Source of the DNA: Thozetella sp. PMI_491
Taxonomy: Eukaryota; Ascomycota; Sordariomycetes; Chaetosphaeriales; Chaetosphaeriaceae
Assembly: GCA_021432635.1 (NCBI GenBank)
Contig: MU270033.1
Location: 1-64,000 of the forward strand
DNA: 64,000 bases
Direction of reading: 5' to 3'
In this document: positions 54,566-64,000 of the stretch, one piece after another
How the letters are laid out: the number at the start of each line of letters is the position of its first letter
How positions within the stretch are numbered: position 1 is the stretch's first letter
Made by a program: the position numbers and the translations under genes
The notes under the pieces: generated by a model
What the model was told of the DNA's origin: nothing
The model's input: the letters and a program-made list of their open reading frames with translations, nothing else
The model's database searches: none

Positions 54566-56079
54566 CGTTGTGCTGGACCACTGGTGGATCGGACGAGATT
54601 AGTGGGGAAAGAATACTTTATCTAAGGTAGGTGGTACCTTACCTTACTCCGTACCTAGATTCGGAGTCAAAAAGGTCCCGTGCCCGGGAGCCAGCGAAGG
54701 TGCGCGCGAGTGTGGGGTAGGATGGCGGCGGACAGTCCTGAATCGGGCTACTCCACAAGGCTAGGGCTCTCCTCACTTGCGGACTATGGTAAGCTGCACG
54801 TTAGGCTGTACAGGCAAAGGCGTAGGGGGCATCAGCCCAGGTATCTCAGCTTGGTACATCAACTTGGGCTACCGAAAAGCCCACAAAGTCCCGCGAACAC
54901 GTGGGAGAGTGCGGTGCCGGTCATATTGTAGCTGCGTCGGTAAACCACGCGCCTACGATTTCTGTCCTCTACAAAAAGCACCTAGGAACAACGCAGGCGG
55001 GACCGCAATGCTGTACTTTATTCAAACTCGAATGCCACGCTGTGCTGCTAAGGAGGTCCAAAAGGGCAGGCCTAACTAGGTGACGAAGTTATATGTCGCT
55101 CTCTACCTTCCTCTTCATATCAATATGCGCTTCTTTAATAGGCTAGGTTGGGCGTGACGTGTGTAGAAGGTTTCCTTTGCCAAAGTACCCTAAGCCACGT
55201 TGTGCAACGGTACTGGAGCTCCATACTCTCGGTATTATAGTAAGTACAGTGGCAGGGTAGCTTATACATCAAACCCCAAGAACGATGAGGAGAAAGAAAG
55301 TTGCTTGCTTTGTGAGCCGTGCACACCCTTCTAATGACTCGCAGGGCTTAGTAAAAGATCACTGTGTGTCGCGGTTCATCAGCCACCCCAAAGCTTTGTC
55401 ATCCTCCGAGATTTCAAGGAATCCAACAAGGCAAACGCGAATCGCGTAACCGGCATCCTTTTGCATCCGGGCTCATACACGGGGCACGGCATCCGCTCAA
55501 GGAGAAGGAGATGGCCTAATGGTTAGCTTCCTGTGGCGTCTGTGAGCTTTAAGCCCGGGTTTGCGGACTTAAGCCTTGTGAGAGCAATACGAGTTGAGGT
55601 TAGCGCCATTTCCACTGGCGCGGTCAGAATATTGCTCCGCGCAGCGAATAGGCAAGTGGGCCAATACCGTCCGCTGACTTCGTTCACTGTGTCTCGGTTT
55701 TGGATGGAACCCGACCAAGGTACCACCCACGACATAGCTAATGTAGGACCAGCCCTCAGGAAACCCGTGTCTAAAGCATTATTTTCCTAGTGCGGAATGC
55801 TAGGTCTCCGCGTGGCCTCGCGGACATAGGCCTCCTTAGCACCGTGCCGGAGGCGGAAGCATTTTCACAGCGGAGGTTTCGTTGACATTGCCGAGATGGG
55901 ATGCGGCTTTATCAAGAGCATTTCAGGATTCATCTATACTTTCTGGGTCATATAGAGCTTGTATAAAGAGTGTTGCCCTGGCCGCCTTCCCTGCTAAGGC
56001 CTCATCAACAAAATCTGAGTAGGCATCGGAATAACCTAGACAGCAATATCTCTTCGAGTCAGGGCTCACGTACATTGCC
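54566..56079. other. Divergent intergenic region with a tRNA-like relic
   Basis: It separates two divergent genes. Only the tRNA-like stretch near 55511-55570 is notable. No gene is supported. Confidence 0.4.
55508..55575 (+). other. Possible tRNA-like relic
   Basis: GGCCTAATGGTTAGC resembles the D-arm/A-box of a tRNA-Glu, and GCCCGGGTTTGCGG resembles a T-arm. The acceptor stem does not pair. It may be a tRNA relic, a tRNA-derived SINE fragment or chance. Confidence 0.2.
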
Positions 56080-57106
56080 ATGGCAGCTGCTCCAATCAAG
56101 AACGTCGCAATTATCGGTGTACGCTCTTATCCTATCATTTCTTGCGAGTTCGCAAAACGGGAGGAAGAACTAACCCTCCCAGGCCGGTGGTCGTGTCGGA
56201 AAGCATTACACTGAGGCGCTCGTCAAGACGGGCAAGCATAACGTAACCGCGTTGACCCGCGCAAACAGCACCAGCAAACTCCCTCAAGGCGTCAAGACGA
56301 TTCAAGTCGATTACGATAATGAAGAGAGCCTTGTCTCTGCGCTAAAGGACCAGCAATTCTTCATCATCTGCCTCGGTGTCCGCGTTCCCGAGGACACCAA
56401 TGTCAAGCTTGTCAAGGCTGCGGCCAAGGCCGGCGTCAAGTATATCATGCCGAATGTGCACGGCGCCGACTTGAGCGCCCCTTCGTTCGAGGAGACCGTT
56501 ATGGCTCGCACTGCGAACCGTGTCAAGGAGGTCGAGGCTGTCGGGCTTCCGTGGTTCCTCATCACCACCGGCTTCTGGTACGAGTGGAGCCTGGCCCTGG
56601 GCGAGAACCTGTACGGCATCGATATCAAGGAGAAGAAGGCCTGGCTCTGTGACGACGGGGAGACGCCCATGAACACCACCACCTGGCCGCGGTGCGGCGA
56701 AGCGCTCGCCGCGCTGCTGAGTCTTCCCGAGAGCGGAGCCTCTCCGTCCCTGGTCGATTGGAAGAACAAGCAGGTCTACGTGGACAGCTTCCGTGTGACG
56801 CAGCGCCAGATCCTAGACAGCGTGCAGCGTGTCACTGGCACCACGGACAAGGACTGGGAGATTACCTATGAGCCGGCGGAGAAGCGGTACAAGGAGGGCA
56901 TGGAGGAAATGAACCGAGGTGATGTGCAGGGTCTCGCAAAGGCCATGTATTCGCGCGCTCTGTACAAGGACGGGACTCTGGATTACGAGAGCCGCAAGGG
57001 CCTGGACAATGAGAAGCTGGGCCTCCAGCGGGAGAACCTTGACGTGGTCACCAAGAAGGTGGTCGACAAGGTGCTGAACGGATGGAACCCTTGGGCCTCG
57101 TGGTAG
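56080..57106 (+). CDS. NmrA-like NAD(P)-binding protein
   Basis: Exons 56080-56118 and 56183-57106 total 963 nt, 320 residues. The start MAAAPIKNVAIIGAGGRVGK joins across a 64-nt intron with a CTAAC branch, giving the GxGGxxG dinucleotide loop. The rest is the NmrA-type fold (VKYIMPNVHGADLSAPSF, WFLITTGFWYEWSLALGEN). Members are either redox-sensing regulators without catalysis or isoflavone-reductase-like enzymes. There is no Tyr-Lys pair of the classic catalytic kind that I can point to, so a sensor or reductase role is open. It lies divergent from an alcohol dehydrogenase. Confidence 0.88.
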
Positions 57107-58873
57107 GCAGAAGTCTAGCGCTGTGTATCTACCTGGCCACGGCAACATTCTCGAGCCCCTTTCATCAACATTGTCACATCAGAGAAGAACCCTTGCAAAT
57201 AGACAGACTAATATTTTTATTCGTTATATTTTTCTCTCTCCCACCTCTGGCCCCCCTTCCCCTCAACCCCCGGGGAAATTATTCTCCCGTGCCAGGTGCT
57301 CTTGGTGGCCTTGCGATATGCGGTCGCGATGTCGCTTTCACCGACGACCACCCATCTGCGACCATATCAACGAGGAATCGTTGCATCATGATCGATTGTG
57401 CTACTTGGCGTTAGAATCTACCTTGATACCTCCATACTGATATATTCCAGGAACTGTGTAGTTCTCACCGCTATTAATGCTAGCCGCGTGTTTCTTTTTT
57501 CGCTTAGATCGCTCAGATTCAGTTTGATCGTTGCTGACTGGATGTTTTGGTGCGTTATTCTCCATCTAGTGATGAAGTTTATATGAAGACAAGGAGACTG
57601 TGTAGCACTAATGATGTGAGAGCTATCAAGAAGAGATCCTGCTGTGCTGGAATCGTCGCTTAATCCTCGCCTTCTACAATTCTCGCACAGGTATGATGCA
57701 TTCTAAATATCACTGATAGAAGGGCCTTAAATCGTGGAATGGCGTCGTGCTTGGTCTCTACTGTCCGACAGCCAATGTCCCATTGCCTGTAAGTCCCCCA
57801 TGGCAAACACTGATACACGCCGAGGGCCGGTTTGAGTGCCAACGCGGCTTATCCCGGTGGTCGACCATGTCCCGGTCCTTTCAACGTCGGACGTCCCAAC
57901 ATATCTGTGAGGTTCATACATACGTAGATATGTGTCGAGTCAATGTTGTCCCGACGGGCGGGATGCCGAGGCTCTGCTACCGAATCGATCGCCCTGGTGC
58001 TACAACTGTGGATGGTGTCTGTGTCCGGAGCCGCTAGTATCTTATCTCCCCCATCGTCTAGGGAATTCCCAAGCGCTGCATGGCAAATCTAGAGGAAGCT
58101 TGCAGAAGTGCATCCAAAGAGGACATGCAGGCTCCCGCGGCACGATTATCTCGCCGCGCCGGCCAGATCTTATGTTTCACTCCTCGTCAATGTCGTTAAA
58201 TGAGGGATAGAGTGTGCGCGCCGAGGGGACCAGGACAACGAAAAGTCGGGGACAATGATCTGATGGTACCGTATGCAGTCCCTCACATTTGTGTAAGGCG
58301 ACTTGGTGGACTGGGACAAGGGAATCATGAGGTGGCATGCATGCGCAGGAAGGGTTATTGCTGACACACAGTGATCGACGCGGGAGGTCTTGACAACCGT
58401 TATCGGCACCCCTGGCCTGATGTTGGGATCGGCTTGGGACAAGGGCTGGGACAAGGACTGGGACAAAGGCCGTACATGTCCCGCCACCTCCGGATTGGTC
58501 AATGGCAGACGCCGACAGCGATTGGGACAAGGCGGAACGCCCGGTTTCGCGGGGCCTCGAGAATCGACCCCGCACTTCATGTCCAAAAAGCCCTTTCATG
58601 AGCCAAACACTCAAGTTGAGCCGCATGGCGTAGGGCGGGGGGCCATTTTCCTGCCTTCGCGGAGCAGCCGCAGAAATATAGAAATGTGGTCCGCCAGATA
58701 CGTGCAGACCACAGCCTTTCCCTCCACAAATCCCACAAATCGTTGCCTAACCACGGGGTTTCCGCTCGAATTACTTCCCGAGCCTTCTCCCATTTCGCCG
58801 GCCTGCTTTTAGGTCCACCTGGCACTGGGTTGCCTTGTTTCACCCCCAACGACTCCCATTCTTGTCGTTGAAA
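57107..58873. other. Long intergenic region with GGGACAAG repeats
   Basis: A pyrimidine-rich tract lies near 57232-57272. Repeats at 58312-58532 are listed separately. No gene is supported. Confidence 0.4.
58312..58532 (+). repeat. Clustered TGGGACAAGG repeats
   Basis: The 10-mer TGGGACAAGG starts at 58312, 58435, 58447, 58459 (last bases AAAG) and 58523. Three copies are in tandem with a 12-bp period. The cluster lies 340-560 bp upstream of the C2H2 gene. It may be a minisatellite or a cluster of binding sites. Confidence 0.7.
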
Positions 58874-61031
58874 ATGGAGCACCCCAACCCTGTCCCACCT
58901 CACCTCCGAGACAAGTTTCTGCCCAAAGGTTCCTGGGCCCGAGGTGCTACAAGGGCGACCCCCGAAGCCGTCCAACGTCACCGACGCGACATTGAAAAGG
59001 CCTTTTCAGAAGTTGACGGCTTGCTTGCAGGGTTTGCATACCTAGATGGGCTGCAGCCCTCTGGCTCGGACCGGACCGCCTCGTCCCCCTTTCCTTGCCC
59101 TCCCCCTCCTCCTCCCAGGGACGAGCGGTACTCCTACCTACCTGAAATGCACTCGCCCCAGCTACCACCCAACCTCGCATACCCCACTGAAGTTTTGGAA
59201 ATTGACCTTGACGACCAAATCGAAGGGTCATCTTCCATCGATCTTGGTCCGCCCTCGGTGTCAACACCACCAGCCCCAGAACCACACCCTGAGCACCAAT
59301 TTGGCCCTCAATGGGCTAGCATTAGATCACTCCGCAAGGAGACAGAGCTGCATCACCAAAGGTTCCTGGACCTCACTAAGAACTTAGAAGACCCGGTCAT
59401 CTTGAACCTTCGCGTCACATGCTCTAGTGCGCAGTTGATACGGACGCAAGGTCTCCTGACGTTTGGAGATGTCCTCCGTGGCCACAAGCCGACTAGCCTT
59501 AGGCGCATATTTGCTTTTGCTAGTGTATCATACGCGATATCCCAGCTACTTTTAAAACGAGGACGCCTCAAAAGAGACGACATCCTCGCGGATTTACATA
59601 TCTGGCGAGACTGCATTGCTGATAGTCTCGAGAAAGATGCATTCAACACCATAGCCCAGGCTTTGTGGCCTGAGGCTAAAAATCATTTACATTTCTTCCC
59701 ACTCGACCATGTATACGACAAATGTAACTTCGATATTCCAATCCTGGGCTCCAGGGGCGGAATCGAGTTGCCCGCCGTACTGGAGAATTCGTTTCCATCC
59801 TTCTACTCTCCACTGCAACCCGGCCAAGTTAGTATTAACAGCGGTTCTGGCGAGGGGCGTGCTACCATCTACGTTCCTCAAAGCTTCACAACCCCGGCAA
59901 CCATTCTGCCGGAGGATATCTTTTCCAGCATGCTTGATAGCCTGGTCGCCAAAATGAATCAGTCAAATAGTGAATTTGACTTCGGAGCATTCTGTGAGAT
60001 GTCCCACCCAATGTACCAATATACAGTGACTGAGCCCGGGCCGCCGCCTGCCCCTGGGGAGCCGCCAAATTTAAATAACTCTTTCGGACATCAGCCTTTA
60101 GCTTTCCCGAGAAACGACGATTCGACGACCGTCAAATCCAGAGAACTGTTCCACAATGGAGACCACGCGGAAGAAAAGGCTCTCCAGAAGACGCTGATGT
60201 TCGTCGTGTTTCTCACGTTCTTCAATGAAGTGCGGAAATTGCTCCATTTTCTCTCGGGTATAAATCTGTCGCCGAGCTCCAGCGCAAAGCGTTTCATACA
60301 AGACAGGTCGAGGGCAGGGGAAGAGGACCGAAAGAACTTCTGCGTGCTGGCTGAAAAATCCTTCTTTCAGTCGCGCCAAAATAAACCATCGCCCGACAAC
60401 AGGTTCCATGCTCTTCTATCCGTTGCTAAAAGGTTGACTGAGTGGGGAAACCTGAAGACAATTGACGAAGTTAAGCAATATCTCGTTAGCATCGCCATGG
60501 TAAGCAGTGCTGAAGGCCCAATTCCGTCCCGTCTTTCTGTTAGTCTGCAGATGGCTAACAGGCTTTAGCATGTCTTCTCTCCGGCACTTTCAAACCAATT
60601 TGGATTGTGGGTGTTGGAGGACAATCCATCTAACCAGCCCAAGGCCATCTTCGACAACCCAATCGACCACGAGACAATCAATACTCCTAACCCAGAGGGT
60701 TGCTCGACCACACCCACCTCCCCACATATTCAGAAAAGGTAAGTTGTATGTACTTCTCATGATATGGATCGTCCGACTAACAACAAGGAGGACGTGGAGC
60801 TGTGATGTCGATCAGTGCACGACTCCCTTCCAAACCCAAAGTGGTTTGCATAAACATAAGAAGCAACGGCATAGTCAGACGTCATATATAAGCTGCACTT
60901 TTAACGGCTGCGACTATCAAAACAAACGGCGAGATCGTGTCCGAGAACATTTTGTGAGAGGCCATCCGAATGAAGAACTGCCGCCTGTTTTGCTGGATAA
61001 AAGCCGCCGGTCGAAAGTCTCTGGAGAGTAG
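58874..61031 (+). CDS. C2H2 zinc-finger protein
   Basis: Three exons (58874-60499, 60569-60738, 60788-61031) total 2040 nt, 679 residues, from MEHPNPVPPHLRDKF. The first 540 residues include a Pro-rich stretch (PFPCPPPPPPRDERY) and helical, Leu-rich segments without a known domain. The last exon has two zinc fingers: WSCDVDQCTTPFQ through HKHKKQRH (C-x4-C-x12-H-x4-H), and SCTFNGCDYQNKRRDR through EHFVRGH. A basic C-terminus follows. It is probably a nuclear DNA-binding regulator. The upstream in-frame TTG at 58835 is not a start. Intron 1 contains a CTAAC branch. Targets unknown. Confidence 0.85.
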
Positions 61032-61877
61032 CTCAATACATCCAGCATTTTTATCTCAGTCTTTTGAAGGGCTATGCTGTACATTATTTCCCACTTCCTC
61101 AAGCCGAACCCCGCGAGAAGGTTTTGAGACTGGCTGTCTCCTGGGCGGTATCACTTGGCTTCTCTCTGTCTTATCGGACTATCGCTAGAGCGATTACTGG
61201 ATTAGGCCGACTATCATGACATGACAATCAGATTATGGGTAAATTAAAAACTCCGTTCCACAACTGGGCTCAGCCAAGACAATCTTGGGCGCTAACCGAC
61301 CTACGCTTCGGGCGGCAGCCAAGGTCGGGTATTTGCGCTCGCAACCACTCATGTGCCACAGTGCAGACTCGAGTCGGCAAGAACATACCGTATATACGCA
61401 AGCCAAGGCGGCGCGGTGCATAGTCAAACCGGCGCTTAATCTATGACTAGCTATCGTCCTATGCTAATCCAAATAGACGACAGCCTAATACCCCATCAAT
61501 CAAAAACCTACCTCTTCGGTTCTCGCTAGTAACCTCCGCAAGCTTGGCAAATAAGCCAAGGCTTGACGCAATATAGGCCGCACCTCGCTTTACGCTCCTG
61601 TTGGCTTCGTCAGATAGACCCAAGACTTGGGACTATGTTCTTACTTTCTCCCATCTAGTTGTTTGTCAAGTGCCGGCGAAACCTTCTTGGCGAGGAAGTT
61701 CCCCTTTGGGGTCTCGGAGGGTATTCTCGGAGGACGGATGCCAGAAAGCGTCTAGTGGGAGCACAAGATGGAAAGTAGATCTGAGATAAAAAGAGACTGG
61801 GGGGCCATAACCAGCCTATCCCCTAAGAGAGTCGCTCTGCACGAAAGCCTGGGATATTAACAGGAGAGGTAGCAAAT
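61032..61877. other. Promoter region of the GH7 gene
   Basis: It holds an inverted GGC(A/T)4 pair at 61542-61559 and a CTGGGG element near 61797-61803, a match to the CreA-type site SYGGRG. No gene is supported within it. Confidence 0.45.
61542..61559. promoter_or_regulatory. Inverted GGC(A/T)4 pair, XlnR/XYR1-type site
   Basis: CTTGGC and GCCAAG surround AAATAA. GGCAAAT on the plus strand and GGCTTAT on the minus strand both match GGC(A/T)4, the site known for the cellulase/xylanase activator XYR1/XlnR. It lies about 320-335 bp before the GH7 start. Confidence 0.55.
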
Positions 61878-63571
61878 ATGTTGTCCGCACTCCTAGTGAC
61901 GTACCTCGCGAGCGTGGTGTCGGCGCAGCAGGTCGGCAAGGAGCAGTCGGAAACGCACCCCAAGCTCTCGTGGAGCAAGTGCACCAGCGGCGGCAGCTGC
62001 ACGACGACCAATGCCGAGGTTACTATCGACGCCAACTGGCGTTGGCTGCACCTGACTAGCGGTACGACCAACTGCTATGACGGCAACAAGTGGTCTTCGG
62101 CGTGCAGCAGCGCCACCGACTGCGCTAGCAAGTGCGCGCTGGAGGGCGCCCAGTACTCCAAGACCTACGGCGCTGCGACCAGCGGCAACGCCCTGACGCT
62201 CAAGTTCCTCACGAAGCACGAGTACGGCACCAACATTGGCTCGCGCTTTTACCTGATGAATGGCGCCTCCAAGTACCAGATGTTCACCCTGATGAACAAC
62301 GAGTTCACCTTCGACGTCGACCTATCCACGGTCGAGTGTGGCCTGAACGCTGCCCTCTATTTCGTCGCCATGGACGAGGACGGCGGCATGGCCAAGTTCT
62401 CGTCCAACAAGGCTGGTGCCAAGTACGGCACCGGATATTGCGATGCCCAGTGTGCTCGCGATCTCAAGTTCGTCGGCGGCAAGGTTAGTATAATCCCCTT
62501 CCCTGCGAGTAGCTAGCATGGCTCACAAAGCACGTCCAGGCCAACGTTGAGGGCTGGAAGGAGTCTTCCAACGACCCCAACGCCGGTGTGGGACCTTACG
62601 GGGGCTGCTGCGCTGAAATTGACGTCTGGTGAGTCCACGCCCTCTCTTCCAGAGTAGAGCAAGTTGCAGGACTGACGAAGGCACATACACCAGGGAATCC
62701 AACTCCCACTCGTACGCCCTCACCCCCCACGCTTGCACGGACAACAGCTACCACGTCTGCGAGACGAGCACCTGCGGCGGCACCTACTCCGAAGACCGTT
62801 TCTCAGGCAAGTGCGACGCCAACGGGTGCGATTACAACCCGTACCGCATGGGGGCGACCGACTTCTACGGCAAGGGCAAGACAGTTGACACGAGCAAGAA
62901 ATTTACGTAAGATGTTTTGTTCCTTTCATGTCGCCTTCCATATCTGCGCGGATCCCTTTGAATCGCTGACCACGTGCCTGCTAGTGTCGTCACCCAGTTC
63001 CAGCCCGACAAGATCACCCAGTTCTTTGTCCAAGGCGGCAAGAAGATCGAGATCCCGCCGCCGGCCGACTCGAGCATCTCGACCAGCAGCTCCATCACTC
63101 CCGAGTTCTGTACCAACCAGTTCAAGGCGTTTGGCGACCGCGACCGCTTCGCCGAGGTCGGCGGTTTCGCGCAGCTCAACAAGGCTCTGCAGGTCCCCAT
63201 GGTTCTGGTCATGTCCATCTGGGACGACGTACGTCTCCTTTTCCCTGTCCCCTGTCGCTTCATAATTCGCGGTTGGGGCTGTGAGCGGGACGGATCCGAA
63301 CTAACCTACTTGACAAACAGCACTACGCCAACATGCTCTGGCTCGACTCGTCCTACCCACCCGAGAAGGCTGGCACCCCTGGCGGCGACCGTGGCGACTG
63401 CCCGCAAGACTCCGGCGTGCCCGCCGACGTCGAGTCGAAATACGCCAACTCGTATGTATTACCCGTGCCGCGCTCCTCACTCTATAAGGAGACACTAACT
63501 AACACTTGAGCAGGCAGGTCGTGTACAGCAACATCCGCTTCGGGCCCGTCGGGAGCACCGTCAAGGTCTAA
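61878..63571 (+). CDS. GH7 cellobiohydrolase, secreted, no binding module
   Basis: Six exons (61878-62483, 62540-62628, 62694-62906, 62985-63228, 63321-63451, 63514-63571) total 1341 nt, 446 residues. The signal peptide is [18 protein letters not shown]. The N-terminal text [20 protein letters not shown] is that of cellobiohydrolase I. The catalytic triad is in EIDVWES: Glu228 (nucleophile), Asp230 and Glu233 (acid/base). Product-side Trp and Tyr loops remain ([10 protein letters not shown]-like [15 protein letters not shown]). The enzyme ends VGSTVKV with no linker or carbohydrate-binding module. It would cut cellobiose from the reducing end of cellulose outside the cell. A GGC(A/T)4 inverted pair and a CreA-like site lie upstream, the usual setting of cellulase control. 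Introns carry CTAAC-like branch sites. Confidence 0.95.
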
Positions 63572-64000
63572 GCGGGTCCTCCAGAAGAAGCAGAGAGACG
63601 GGGTCAGTGGTGGAAAGCATCGCATCTATACGTTTCATTCGTTTCTCGACTCTTTGTGGCGGGCTGTTTTATCTGCATCGGCCAGGTTCATCCCACAGAT
63701 TATAAAAGCATCAGATGTACAAGACAAGACTACCTACATTTTAGCCTCCCCAATCTGCATGGCTCGACCCTCATCGAAATACCAAGTCCCAACCAGGCAT
63801 TTCGCTTTGTGAGGCTTCTTGCTACACCTGACCAGACCAGATGCATGAAGGTGGTCCACAGTGTTTATTTGGCACCTAAACGCGTAGTTAACGTACAGTA
63901 CCTTGCTTATTAGATTGCCAACAATCAGGCTGGGTGGGGCAAAGTCAACAGAGGGGTAAAGGGGACGGGGAAGATACACAGAGAGCAGTGCATAACTAGC
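63572..64000. other. 3' flank of the GH7 gene
   Basis: No supported feature. Short frames occur on both strands. Confidence 0.4.

Noticed and set aside
55501-55580. A functional tRNA gene
   Set aside because: No pairing acceptor stem and a poor T-loop. Kept only as a possible relic.
58390-58812. A 140-codon frame with WDKG repeats
   Set aside because: The repeats come from the TGGGACAAGG array. No domain or transcript signal; treated as non-coding.
1-64000. A secondary-metabolite gene cluster
   Set aside because: No PKS, NRPS, terpene synthase or DMATS gene is present. The reductase, MFS and regulator genes alone are not enough.

Overview
This window is nuclear DNA of a filamentous ascomycete, most likely Pezizomycotina and probably a Sordariomycete. 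Genes on both strands are broken by short introns, mostly 46 to 92 nt, with GTRNGY donors and CTAAC-type branch sites. The families present are typical of fungi: HET, NACHT-ankyrin, DUF6594, Zn2Cys6 and fungal-specific transcription factors, siderophore transporters, a GH7 cellobiohydrolase and But2-like and DUF4360-like secreted proteins. No RNA gene, CRISPR array or intact transposon was found. Most exon models were built by joining splice sites by eye. Where the summed exon length is a multiple of three, the entry says so.

Positions 1-12000 form a self/non-self recognition and accessory region. It holds a NACHT-ankyrin STAND protein that runs off the left edge, two small helical proteins of the STAND N-terminal-domain type, a decayed ankyrin gene, a decayed DUF6594 gene and an intact HET-domain gene. 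Decayed and intact members lie side by side, and the gaps are AT-rich with no visible genes.

Positions 12000-27700 hold small-molecule metabolism and transport: a VOC-fold protein, an allantoate-permease-type MFS gene with one frame break, a fungal transcription-factor-domain protein, a dihydroflavonol-reductase-like NAD(P) enzyme, an M20 amidohydrolase, a siderophore-type MFS transporter and a large hydantoinase/oxoprolinase-DUF917 fusion. Ureide permease, amidohydrolase, hydantoinase and regulator together could form a cyclic-amide or ureide utilisation locus. That is inference.

Positions 28600-50200 mix secreted and surface proteins (But2-like protein, Cys-rich single-pass membrane protein, subtilisin-like protease, secreted YcaC-type isochorismatase) with a coiled-coil protein, a second siderophore transporter carrying three GATA-type sites upstream, a Zn2Cys6 regulator with an odd GC-AG intron and a frame break, and an F-box protein. 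Positions 50800-63600 carry a DUF4360-like secreted protein, a zinc alcohol dehydrogenase, an NmrA-like protein, a C2H2 zinc-finger protein and a GH7 cellobiohydrolase without a binding module. Two iron-uptake transporters lie 17 kb apart with no siderophore synthetase between them.
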